Below are positions 8,593 through 16,223 of a stretch of 64,000 nucleotides of DNA, in pieces (the stretch's first letter is position 1; each line of letters starts with the position of its first letter). The position numbers and the translations under genes were made by a program. The notes under the pieces are model-generated. The model was not told where the DNA came from. It ran no database searches and saw only the letters and a list, made by a program, of their open reading frames with translations. The stretch lies in the NCBI RefSeq assembly GCF_004362825.1, contig NZ_SNXZ01000001.1, forward strand, positions 1,116,001-1,180,000. The letters run 5' to 3'. This DNA comes from Labedaea rhizosphaerae. GTDB lineage: Bacteria > Actinomycetota > Actinomycetes > Mycobacteriales > Pseudonocardiaceae.

Positions 8593-9447
8593 TTAACCGA
8601 GCTTGGCCACCTCGTCGGCGACCGTCGCGAGCTGCTCCTCGGTCAGCGGCCACTGGATGTCCGGGATCAAGGTGAGCAGGTAGGTCCGGCCGCTGGGCGT
8701 GAAGACCTGCAGCAGCTGCGCCTTGCTCCCCCGTGGGTAGAGCTGCATGACGGTGCCGTCGGACAGCGTCTTGCGCCGCGGCGTCGCGCACTCGGGAGCG
8801 GGACCGAGGGAGGCGTTCGCCGCCTCTTGCGGCGTGCCACCGTGCACCGAGAGGTCGAGCACGAGTTCACCGGCCTTGTCCTCGACGACCACCCGCTGGA
8901 CGGTCCCGTCCGTCCGGTCCACGGTGTCGCGCCCGGACGGCCGCACGGCGACCGGGTTGTGCCCGGTCGTCGTGTAGTACGCGTGCAGCAAGGTCTGGTC
9001 GACCGTGCTCTTGGGCAGCCCCGGAGCGTGTGCCGGGGTCAGGAACACCGCGTCGCACCTGTCGCCGACTCCGGCGCCCACCGGCAGCTTGGTCGTCGTC
9101 GTGGTGAAGGTCGTCCCGGTCGGCGGCGGCCCGATCGGGGAGGTGTGGACGTCGCCCGGTCCCGGCGCCCGGGGCACCGGGGAATACCCGGCGAGCGCGC
9201 CCGTCGAAGGCGCGGTCGGCTGGCTGGCCACCGGGACACCGCTCCCGGACCCGTCCGGGCGGAAGAGCAAGGTGCCCGCGGCGATCACCGCCACCACGGC
9301 CGCGACCCCGCCGACGGTGGCGACGCGCTGCACCCGCAGCCGGCGCTTGCCCTTGCGGATGACGTCTTCGACGCTGGTCGTCGCCATCGGGACCGGTTCG
9401 CCCGCGAGCGCGCCGAGGGCGTTGCCGGCGCTTTCGTCGTCGTGCAT
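8593..9447 (-). CDS. Membrane-anchored sigma-factor partner protein (second copy type)
   Basis: A 284-residue protein with an acidic cytoplasmic N-terminus, a basic patch (RKGKRRLRVQR), one transmembrane helix (about 40-62) and a Thr/Pro-rich extracytoplasmic stalk leading to a folded domain with two cysteines. The ATG overlaps the stop of the sigma-factor gene by one base (TGATG). Layout and position are the same as those of the gene at 2094, although the outer domains differ. It is therefore a likely anti-sigma factor or sensor for the adjacent SigE-family sigma factor; no known anti-sigma motif is recognised, so the role is an inference. Confidence 0.7.
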   Translation of the reverse strand: MHDDESAGNALGALAGEPVPMATTSVEDVIRKGKRRLRVQRVATVGGVAAVVAVIAAGTLLFRPDGSGSGVPVASQPTAPSTGALAGYSPVPRAPGPGDVHTSPIGPPPTGTTFTTTTTKLPVGAGVGDRCDAVFLTPAHAPGLPKSTVDQTLLHAYYTTTGHNPVAVRPSGRDTVDRTDGTVQRVVVEDKAGELVLDLSVHGGTPQEAANASLGPAPECATPRRKTLSDGTVMQLYPRGSKAQLLQVFTPSGRTYLLTLIPDIQWPLTEEQLATVADEVAKLG

Positions 9448-9971
9448 CACGTTCTCCCGGTGGCCGTGACCCGGTCGGAGCACGGCGGTTCGGTGTACGC
9501 GGCTCGCAGGGTGGCGAGCCCGCGTGCGGTCTGGCTCTTCACGGTGCCGGTGGAGCACTTCAGGGTTTGCGCGGTCTCCTCGATCGACAGGTCGGCGACG
9601 AACCGCAGCACGAGCACGGCCCGCTGGCGGGGTGGGACGGCCAGCAGCGCGGTGTGCAGTGCCTGGCGCTCCTCCGTGCCGAACTCGTGCGCGGTGGGTC
9701 GGTCCGGTGGCTCGGCGACCGGGTGCTCCCGCGCCCGCCCACGGCGCCGGGTGTCCAGGAAGACCCTGGTCAACACGGTGCGGAGGTAGGCGTCCACGGT
9801 CTCCATCCGAATCGAGGACCACTTGGCGTACAGGCGGACGAAGGCGTTCTGCGTGAGCTCCTCGGCCTCGCTCCAGTCGCCGCACATGGCGTGCGCGACC
9901 CGCCGGGTGCTGTCGAAGCGCCCAGCGAAGAAATCGGCGAACTCGGCGTCTCGCGCCGCCGCGCCGCGCAC
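9447..9971 (-). CDS. SigE-family ECF RNA polymerase sigma factor (second)
   Basis: A 174-residue ECF sigma factor with region 2 (EAEELTQNAFVRLYAKW, about 35-55) and region 4 (PPRQRAVLVLRFVADLSIEETA then a STGTVKSQTARGLATLR recognition helix). The GTG start at 9971 has GGGGTGAG a few bases upstream. It is transcribed with the membrane protein gene that follows. It is a distinct paralogue of the factor at 2912-3508: the two share the RQRAVLVLR-type region 4 but differ elsewhere. Confidence 0.88.
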   Translation of the reverse strand: MRGAAARDAEFADFFAGRFDSTRRVAHAMCGDWSEAEELTQNAFVRLYAKWSSIRMETVDAYLRTVLTRVFLDTRRRGRAREHPVAEPPDRPTAHEFGTEERQALHTALLAVPPRQRAVLVLRFVADLSIEETAQTLKCSTGTVKSQTARGLATLRAAYTEPPCSDRVTATGRT

Positions 9972-10054
9972 CCGCTCACCCCGTTCCGTGCCGCCTGCAC
10001 CCCTACTACGCCGACGTCACCGGCCGGGTTGCATGACGGAGGGTATTGGCACGC

Positions 10055-10092
10055 CGAAGGGGCACGGCCGGTCGCCCAGCCGTGCCCCTTCG
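10055..10092. terminator. 14-bp hairpin after the symporter operon
   Basis: A perfect 14-bp inverted repeat (10055-10068 with 10079-10092, 10-base loop) starts 12 bases past the stop codon of the symporter gene. There is no T-run on the minus strand. It is a probable U-less terminator for the 12046-10104 operon. Confidence 0.6.
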
Positions 10093-10103
10093 ATGGTCGG
10101 CTC

Positions 10104-11699
10104 TTAGTGCACGACCGCCTTCTCGGCGCCCACACCGGTCAGCGCGCGCACCTCCATCTCGGCGTACTTCTCGTCGTTGCGCTCCTTGGAGAGCATGGTG
10201 CCGAGCCAGCCGAGCAGGAAACCGGCCGGGATCGAGACCAGGCCGGGGTTCGGCAGCGGGAACCAGTGGAAGTCGACGGTCTTGAACATCGACTTCGCCG
10301 TGCCGGACACCGCGGGCGAGAACACGATCAGCACGATCGTGACGAAGAGGCCGCCGTACATGCTCCACAGCGCGCCCGACGTGTTGAACCGCTTCCAGAA
10401 CAGCGAGTAGAGGACCGTCGGCAGGTTCGCCGAGGCGGCGATGGCGAAGGCCAGCGCCACCAGGAAGGCGATGTTCTGGTCCTTGGCCACGATGCCGCCG
10501 GCGATCGCGAGCACGCCGATCACGCACGCGGTGATCCGGGCGACCTTCACCTCCTGCTTCTTGTCGTCGACCGTGCCCTTCTTGATCACGTTGGCGTAGA
10601 CGTCGTGCGAGAACGCGGCCGACGAGGTGATCGTCAGGCCGGCCACCACCGCGAGGATGGTGGCGAACGCGACCGCCGAGATCAGCCCGAGCAGCACGGG
10701 GCCGCCGAGCGCCTGGGCCAGCAGCGGCGCGGCGGAGTTCGTGCCGCCGGCCTCGAGCGCCTTGGGTGAGACCAGCGCGGCCGCACCGAACCCGAGCACC
10801 AGGGTGAACAGGTAGAACACGCCGATGACCACGATCGCCCAGGTCACCGACTTCCGCGCCTCCTTGGCCGTCGGCACGGTGTAGAAGCGCATCAGCACGT
10901 GCGGCAACCCGGCGGTGCCGAGGACCAGCGCGAGCCCCAGCGAGACGAAGTCGAGCTGGCTGGTGCCGGTCTTGCCGTACTGCAGGCCCGGCCCGGCGAT
11001 GCCGGGCTTGCCGCTGTTGGTCGCGGCGTTGCCGAGCAGCTCGGAGAGGTTGAACCCGACCTTGCCGAGCACCCACAGCGTCATAACCAGGGCACCGAGC
11101 AGCAGCAGCACCGCCTTGACGATCTGCACCCACGTGGTGCCGCGCATGCCGCCGACCAGCACGTAGGTGATCATCAGGACACCGACCACGGCGATGACCA
11201 AGCCTTGTCCGAAGTCGCTCGAGACGCCGAGGAGCAGCGACACGAGCGAGCCCGCACCGGCCATCTGGGCCAGCAGGTAGAAGAAGGACACGACCAGCGC
11301 GGAGACCGCCGCCGCGGCCCGGACCGGACGCTGCTGGAGCCGGAAGGTCAGCACGTCGCCCAGGGTGTAGCGGCCGGTGTTGCGCAGCAGCTCGGCGACC
11401 AGCAGCAGGGCGACCAGCCACGCGACCAGGAACCCGATCGAGTAGAGGAAGCCGTCGTAGCCGTTGGTCGCGATCAGGCCCGCGATGCCCAGGAAGGAAG
11501 CCGCGGACAGGTAGTCGCCGGAGATCGCGACGCCGTTCTGCGCGCCGGTGAAGCTGTGGCCGGCGGCGTAGAAGTCCGACGCCGTCTTCGTGCTGCGGCT
11601 GGCCCGGAAGACGATGACCAGCGTGATCAGCACGAAGATCGCGAAGATGATGATGTTGAGGGTCGGGTTGCCGCCCTCGACGCCCGCAGCGAGGTTCAC
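10104..11699 (-). CDS. Sodium:solute symporter, acetate/monocarboxylate type
   Basis: A 531-residue SSS-family permease with about 13 hydrophobic helices, which couples Na+ or H+ influx to uptake of a small carboxylate. It has the ActP/MctC features: SDFYAAGHSFTGAQNG after helix 1, then GVAISGDYLSAASFLG, and VLVGGMRGTTWVQ and LPHVLMRFYTVP in the middle. The GTG start overlaps the stop of the DUF485 gene by 4 bases (GTGA). The DUF485-plus-symporter pair is the usual arrangement for acetate permeases (yjcH-actP). Acetate, propionate or pyruvate are the likely substrates; the exact one cannot be read from sequence. Confidence 0.9.
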   Translation of the reverse strand: MNLAAGVEGGNPTLNIIIFAIFVLITLVIVFRASRSTKTASDFYAAGHSFTGAQNGVAISGDYLSAASFLGIAGLIATNGYDGFLYSIGFLVAWLVALLLVAELLRNTGRYTLGDVLTFRLQQRPVRAAAAVSALVVSFFYLLAQMAGAGSLVSLLLGVSSDFGQGLVIAVVGVLMITYVLVGGMRGTTWVQIVKAVLLLLGALVMTLWVLGKVGFNLSELLGNAATNSGKPGIAGPGLQYGKTGTSQLDFVSLGLALVLGTAGLPHVLMRFYTVPTAKEARKSVTWAIVVIGVFYLFTLVLGFGAAALVSPKALEAGGTNSAAPLLAQALGGPVLLGLISAVAFATILAVVAGLTITSSAAFSHDVYANVIKKGTVDDKKQEVKVARITACVIGVLAIAGGIVAKDQNIAFLVALAFAIAASANLPTVLYSLFWKRFNTSGALWSMYGGLFVTIVLIVFSPAVSGTAKSMFKTVDFHWFPLPNPGLVSIPAGFLLGWLGTMLSKERNDEKYAEMEVRALTGVGAEKAVVH

Positions 11700-12046
11700 C
11701 GCGCACCTCCCTCGAGCTCGTCACGGATCTTGTCGGCGATGGGGTCGAGCCGCCGGTTGGCGTACCGGACGTAGAGCCAGGTGATCAGGAAGGTGGAGAC
11801 GAACTGCAGCAGGCCGAGCAGCAGGCCCACGTTGAAGTTGCCGATCAGCTTCGTCGCCATGAAGCCGTGGGCGTAGTCGGCGAGCAGGACGTAGAGCAGG
11901 TACCAGACGAGGAAGAGCGCGGTCATCGGGAAGACGAAGTTGCGCAACCTCCGCCTGAGCTGGGCGAAGTCATCGCTCGCCTGCACGATTTGCCAGTCGG
12001 GGGCGTTGGGGGCGCCGCCCGTCGGCTGTTCTTCGGTTGTGCTCAC
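11696..12046 (-). CDS. DUF485 small membrane protein (YjcH-like symporter partner)
   Basis: A 116-residue protein with two transmembrane helices (about 38-60 and 73-95) and a charged C-terminal tail; the FAQLRRRLRNFVFPMTALFL segment is the DUF485 signature. Proteins of this family are encoded directly upstream of acetate-type symporters and are thought to assist them. The GTG start has AGGAG 6 bases upstream. It is the first gene of the operon, and two palindromes lie in front of it. Confidence 0.88.
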   Translation of the reverse strand: MSTTEEQPTGGAPNAPDWQIVQASDDFAQLRRRLRNFVFPMTALFLVWYLLYVLLADYAHGFMATKLIGNFNVGLLLGLLQFVSTFLITWLYVRYANRRLDPIADKIRDELEGGAR

Positions 12047-12073
12047 GTGAACTCCTGCCTCTCGGTCGCAGGG

Positions 12074-12107
12074 ATCTTCACGAAGATTGTTTATCCGCTT
12101 AAACGGA
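12074..12107. promoter_or_regulatory. Two adjacent palindromes upstream of the DUF485-symporter operon
   Basis: Palindrome 1 is ATCTTC-AC-GAAGAT at 12074-12087 (6-bp perfect arms). Palindrome 2 is TCCGCTTAAACGGA at 12094-12107, a near-perfect 14-base dyad. They lie 28-61 bases before the GTG of the DUF485 gene, in a 186-base gap that is locally AT-richer than its surroundings. They look like operators; the regulator is not known. Confidence 0.45.
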
Positions 12108-12232
12108 ACCTACAACGATCAAATGGGCGAAGCGTTGAAAGGTCGGATCCGTGAGACGAGGGACATACCGACCAGACCAGACACGCCAGTCCCTGATCGA
12201 GTGAACTTTGCTGACCCGATCGCTCCAATGGC

Positions 12233-14011
12233 CTACTTCCGGTGGCGGCCGTCCGCGAGCCGAGCCCGCTCCTCCGCCGTCCCGAAGCGGGCGACGTCCC
12301 GGTCTCGGATGAAGCCGAGCTTGTCGGGCGCGTGCATGCGCAGCCGGATGCGGTTCACGTCCGGCGGCACCTTCGCCTTCGTGGCCTTGCTGCCCAGCAC
12401 GACCACGGCGAACGCGATCGGCACGGTGACCAGGGCCGGCTGCACGACGAACCACGGCGGCTGGCTCCCGGTGTAGCGGCTGACGACGTTGAGCACCAAC
12501 GCGGTCAGCACCAGGCCGCCGCCCGTGAGCATGCCCAGCAACGCCCCGACCCAGGTCAGCCGCCGCCACCAGATGCCGAGCACCAGCACCGGGCAGAACG
12601 TGGACGCCGCGAGCGCGAACGACAACCCCACCGACATCGACACATCCGACGGGTGCAGCACGATCGCCAGCGCCAACGGCACCGCGCTCGCGATCGTCGT
12701 GGCGACCCGGAAGTCCCGCACCCGCCCCGGCAGCAGGTCGGTGGACAGCACCCCGGACACGCTCACGAGCAGGCCCGACGACGTGGACAGGAAGGCCGCG
12801 AACGCACCGGCCGCGGTCACCGCGCCGAGGACCTGGCCGAGCGTGCCGGACGCGATCTTGCCGGGCAGCAGCAGCACCGCCGCGTCGGTCTGGCCGGTCA
12901 CCAGCAGCTCGGGCACGTAGAGCCGGGAGAGCGCGCCGAGCAGCATCGGGAAGAGGTAGAAGAGGCTGAGCAGCAACATCACGTGCAGCGTCGTGCGCCG
13001 GGCCGCGCCCCCGTCGGGGTTGGTGTAGAAGCGGACGAGCACGTGCGGCAGGCCCATGGTGCCCAGGAAGAGCGCGAACATCAGCGAGTACGTGGCCCAG
13101 ACGTCCTGGCTGCCGGTCACGGGTTTGAGCCAGGTCGCGTTGTCGGCGGGCGCGCCCGCGACCACCGGCACCGGCGAATCCTTGGTGAAGCGCAGGGTGG
13201 TGCCCGCGTCGACCTTGTGCGTGCCGCCGCCCCAGAACACCGGCCCCTCGGCGGCCGCGCCGTCCAGCGTGCCGTCCGCGGACAGGTGCACGGGTTCCTG
13301 GACGGTGAGCAGGACCGGCGTCCGCACGGTGACGGTCGTGTCGGCGGTGAACCGGGGCGACTGCGGCTGGGCCAGCCCCGGCCCGTGGAACCCGCCACCG
13401 CCGAAGAACAACGCGCACATCACGAACGTCGGCACGGCGATGGCGCAGAGCTTGAGCCAGTACTGGAACGCCTGCACCAACGTGATCGCGCGCATGCCGC
13501 CGCCGAACACGTTGATCATCACGAGCACGGCCACCAGCACCGCGCCGAACCACGACGGCATCGGCAGGATGCTCGAGATCGTCAGGCCGGCGCTCTGCAA
13601 CTGCGGCACCAGGTACAGGATCCCGATGAAGACGACGAAGACCGTCGCGAACCAGCGCAGCACCCGCGAGCTCAGCCGCGCCTCGACGAAGTCGGGCAGC
13701 GTGTACGCGCCGGAACGACGCAGTGGCGCGGCGACGAACAGCAACAACGCGAGGTAACCCGCGGTGAAGCCGATCGGGTACCAGAGCGCGTTGGCGCCGT
13801 CCTTGAGCACGAGCCCCGCGACGCCGAGGAACGACGCGGCGGAGAGGTACTCACCGGAGACGGCGGCGGCGTTGCGGCGCGAGCGCACCCGGCGCCGCGC
13901 GACCAGGAAGTCCTGTGTGGTGCTGGCGAGCCGGGACGCCCGGAAGCCGATGGAGAACGTCGCCACGGCCACCAGCAGAACGGCGGCCGCGGCGAACAGG
14001 TTCAGCTCCAC
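12233..14011 (-). CDS. Sodium:solute symporter (second, LytTR-linked)
   Basis: A 592-residue SSS-family permease, longer than its neighbour because of an extracytoplasmic insertion of about 90 residues between helices (starting after a GGGGFHGPG stretch and rich in strands). Shared with the first copy are VSGEYLSAASFLGVAGL, VFGGGMRAITLVQ and LPHVLVRFYTNPDGG. The start is a GTG at 14011, 11 bases after the stop of the small membrane protein gene. It belongs to an operon beginning with a LytTR regulator, which suggests expression responds to the LytS-like kinase encoded upstream. Likely substrate class: acetate or another monocarboxylate. The insertion is unusual and may be a binding or sensing element. 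Confidence 0.88.
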   Translation of the reverse strand: MELNLFAAAAVLLVAVATFSIGFRASRLASTTQDFLVARRRVRSRRNAAAVSGEYLSAASFLGVAGLVLKDGANALWYPIGFTAGYLALLLFVAAPLRRSGAYTLPDFVEARLSSRVLRWFATVFVVFIGILYLVPQLQSAGLTISSILPMPSWFGAVLVAVLVMINVFGGGMRAITLVQAFQYWLKLCAIAVPTFVMCALFFGGGGFHGPGLAQPQSPRFTADTTVTVRTPVLLTVQEPVHLSADGTLDGAAAEGPVFWGGGTHKVDAGTTLRFTKDSPVPVVAGAPADNATWLKPVTGSQDVWATYSLMFALFLGTMGLPHVLVRFYTNPDGGAARRTTLHVMLLLSLFYLFPMLLGALSRLYVPELLVTGQTDAAVLLLPGKIASGTLGQVLGAVTAAGAFAAFLSTSSGLLVSVSGVLSTDLLPGRVRDFRVATTIASAVPLALAIVLHPSDVSMSVGLSFALAASTFCPVLVLGIWWRRLTWVGALLGMLTGGGLVLTALVLNVVSRYTGSQPPWFVVQPALVTVPIAFAVVVLGSKATKAKVPPDVNRIRLRMHAPDKLGFIRDRDVARFGTAEERARLADGRHRK

Positions 14012-14022
14012 CGGCCCATTGT

Positions 14023-14439
14023 CTAGTGCTCCACCATGTCGACGAACGCGCGCTCGTGGCTTTCGGCCTTGTGGTTGAACCAGTAGGCCGCGCCGAACAT
14101 CAACGGGAACGGCATTACGCCGAGGAGCAGCCACGGCAGGTGCACGCCCGCGAAGGTGACGTCGTTGAGCCTCGGCAGGAAGTACAGCAGCGCCGGGATC
14201 GCGAGGAAGATCACGCTGATCGGGATGGCCACCCGCAACGCGGTCTGCAACTGCTCCCTGATCAGGCCGCGCACCAGCTGTTCGCCGTAGCTGGTCTGCT
14301 CCTCGAGTTCGACCACCGTGCGCAGCACCGTGACCGGCGCCCGTGCGTCGGCGAGCACCACCCGCTTGCGCCTCGGCTTCGGCTGCTCGACCGGCGGCTC
14401 GAAGCTCGGGGTGCCGTTGCCGGCGGCGTGCTTGCTCAT
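14023..14439 (-). CDS. Small membrane protein, partner of second symporter
   Basis: A 138-residue protein with a 70-residue soluble, basic N-terminus and two transmembrane helices near the C-terminus (about 72-90 and 102-122). It takes the same place relative to its symporter as the DUF485 protein at 11696 and has the same two-helix design, so it is probably the cognate small subunit. The similarity is of layout; I do not see clear DUF485 residues. It starts with ATG 7 bases after the LytTR gene ends. Confidence 0.7.
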   Translation of the reverse strand: MSKHAAGNGTPSFEPPVEQPKPRRKRVVLADARAPVTVLRTVVELEEQTSYGEQLVRGLIREQLQTALRVAIPISVIFLAIPALLYFLPRLNDVTFAGVHLPWLLLGVMPFPLMFGAAYWFNHKAESHERAFVDMVEH

Positions 14440-14446
14440 GGTCGTT

Positions 14447-15289
14447 CTAGCTTCCGCTGCGTGGCGCCCGGACGAGTCGGTCCTTGAGTTCTCGGGTGTG
14501 CCGCCGGCTCACCGGCAGGATCTTCTCCTCCTGGCCGATCACGACGCTGTAGCCGGAGGTGCCCATGCGCAGCTCGGTGATCCGCGCGAGCGGCACCAGG
14601 TACGAGCGGTGGATGCGCACGAAGCCGGCCTTGCCCCAGCGTTCTTCCAGCTGCGCCAAGGGAATCCGCACCAGGTGCGAGCCGTCCGCGGTGAACAGGC
14701 GGGCGTAGTCGCCCTGCGCTTCGACCCAGCGCACCGACGCCCGCGAGACCAGCTTCGTGGTGCCCGCGAGCTCGACCGGGATCACCTCGTCGTCGCGCGG
14801 CTCGGGCACGACGGGCTCGGCCTCCCCCATGCCGTCGAGGCGGATCTTGGCCAGCACCCGGTCGACGGCCTTGTTCAGCCGGTCCTGCTCCGGGGGCTTG
14901 AGCAAGTAGTCCACGGCGCCCAGCTCGAACGCGTTGACCGCCTCGCCGGGGTGCGCGGTGACGAAGACCAGCACCGGCGGCGGGGAGAACTCGTTCAGCA
15001 GCGCGGCCATCTCGATGCCGGTCAGCCCGGGCATGGTGATGTCGGCGAAGACGGCGTCGACGACCGGCAGCCCGGCCCGCTTGCGCGCGACCACCAGCTG
15101 CTCGTCGTTGCCCGCGAGCGTGCGCAGCGCCTCGGTGGCGTCGAACGCCTGCAGCACGTGGCGCACGTGCGGGTTGCCTTCCAGCAGGCCGACCAGATTG
15201 GTCAGCCCGTTCGCCTCGTCATCGACGGCGAGAACGACGAGACCGGTGGTGTGCTGTGGAGTACTCACGGTGAGCTGCATCTTGCCCAT
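14447..15289 (-). CDS. LytTR-family response regulator
   Basis: A 280-residue two-component regulator: receiver domain (about 15-150) with the DDE acidic pocket near residue 23, Asp83 as phosphoacceptor in FADITMPG, and KPP at the end of strand 5; then a LytTR DNA-binding domain (about 170-275) with FVRIHRSYLVP and the ILPVSRRH pattern. LytTR domains bind direct repeats. It is followed by the membrane protein and the symporter, which it probably controls, and the partner kinase is probably the LytS-like protein at 16224, separated by an S49 peptidase gene. An 11-base tandem repeat sits 17-39 bases upstream of its start codon. Confidence 0.93.
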   Translation of the reverse strand: MGKMQLTVSTPQHTTGLVVLAVDDEANGLTNLVGLLEGNPHVRHVLQAFDATEALRTLAGNDEQLVVARKRAGLPVVDAVFADITMPGLTGIEMAALLNEFSPPPVLVFVTAHPGEAVNAFELGAVDYLLKPPEQDRLNKAVDRVLAKIRLDGMGEAEPVVPEPRDDEVIPVELAGTTKLVSRASVRWVEAQGDYARLFTADGSHLVRIPLAQLEERWGKAGFVRIHRSYLVPLARITELRMGTSGYSVVIGQEEKILPVSRRHTRELKDRLVRAPRSGS

Positions 15290-15306
15290 CGCAGGACACC
15301 CGTGTC

Positions 15307-15328
15307 CATGGTCAATTCATGGTCAACT
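15307..15328. promoter_or_regulatory. 11-base tandem direct repeat upstream of the LytTR gene
   Basis: CATGGTCAATT (15307-15317) is followed at once by CATGGTCAACT (15318-15328), 10 of 11 bases alike. On the minus strand each copy reads as TTGACC with a leading A(A/G). LytTR regulators bind directly repeated half sites about one helical turn apart, so this may be an autoregulatory site; TTGACC may also be a -35 element. Confidence 0.45.
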
Positions 15329-15366
15329 CAGCCGCCACACGACTGGGTGAAGATGACCTGCGGTGA

Positions 15367-16206
15367 TCACAGTCCGAAACGTGACCAAAGTGCGCGATTT
15401 TCCACCGCTTCCATGAGCATCCCCGCCGCGCCGCCGAGGCCCAGGCGGGCCAGCAAAGGCTTGCGGGGCTCGGCGATCGAGATCTCCGCCTCCGGGAAGC
15501 GCTTGGCCACGACCTCGCGCAGCGTGCCGATCCCGTCGACCAGGCCCAGCCGCTTGGCCTCCTCGCCGGTCCAGACCTCGCCGGTGAACAGGTCGTCGGC
15601 GCTCGTGTCGAGCTTGTCGCCGCGGCGCTCGCGGACCCAGCCGACGAACAGGTCGTGCAGCTTGCCCTGCATGGATTCCAGCCACGCCACGTCTTCGGGC
15701 TTCTCCGGGCGGAACGGGTCGAGCCGCACCTTGTTCGCGCCCGCGGTGTGCACCCGGCGCTCGACGCCGATCCGGTCGATCAGGCCCTGCAGCCCGAAAC
15801 CCGAGCTCACCACGCCGATCGAGCCGACCAGCGACGTCGAGTGCGCGTAGATCTCGTCGGCCGCGCAGGCGAGCCAGTAGCCGCCGGACGCGGCGACGTC
15901 CTCGCAGAACGCGAGCACCGGCACGTTCTTCTCCGCCGCCAGCTCACGGATCCGGTCGGCGACCAGCGCGGACTGGGTGGGCGCGCCGCCGGGCGAGTTC
16001 ACCGCGAGCGCCACCGCGACCAGCCGCTCTCGACCGAATGCCCTGGTCAGGACGGATTCGACGCTGTGGGCGTTGATCGTGCCCCTGGGCAGCGGGGACG
16101 GCGTCGGGGTGATGACGCCCTGCAGCCGCACGACGGCGACCACGGGCTTGCGATCACCGCGGTCCCCGAGTCCCGGCAGGTTCGCCAATTTCTTGGACAC
16201 GCTCAT
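15367..16206 (-). CDS. sppA: S49 family peptidase (SppA-like)
   Basis: A 279-residue serine peptidase of the ClpP-fold S49 family, which cleaves small or membrane-inserted peptides such as signal peptides. Visible are VNSPGGAPTQS (strand-turn), EDVAASGGYWLACAADEIYA with the nucleophilic Ser in ASGGY, and SLVGSIGV followed by the NKVRLDPFRP region that carries the catalytic Lys. Length equals the C-terminal half of E. coli SppA, as in the short actinobacterial forms. No clear signal peptide or membrane anchor is seen, so its location is open. It lies between the kinase and regulator genes of the LytS/LytTR system with short gaps, which is an unusual insertion. Confidence 0.88.
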   Translation of the reverse strand: MSVSKKLANLPGLGDRGDRKPVVAVVRLQGVITPTPSPLPRGTINAHSVESVLTRAFGRERLVAVALAVNSPGGAPTQSALVADRIRELAAEKNVPVLAFCEDVAASGGYWLACAADEIYAHSTSLVGSIGVVSSGFGLQGLIDRIGVERRVHTAGANKVRLDPFRPEKPEDVAWLESMQGKLHDLFVGWVRERRGDKLDTSADDLFTGEVWTGEEAKRLGLVDGIGTLREVVAKRFPEAEISIAEPRKPLLARLGLGGAAGMLMEAVENRALWSRFGL

Positions 16207-16223
16207 GACTCGACATTACGTGA

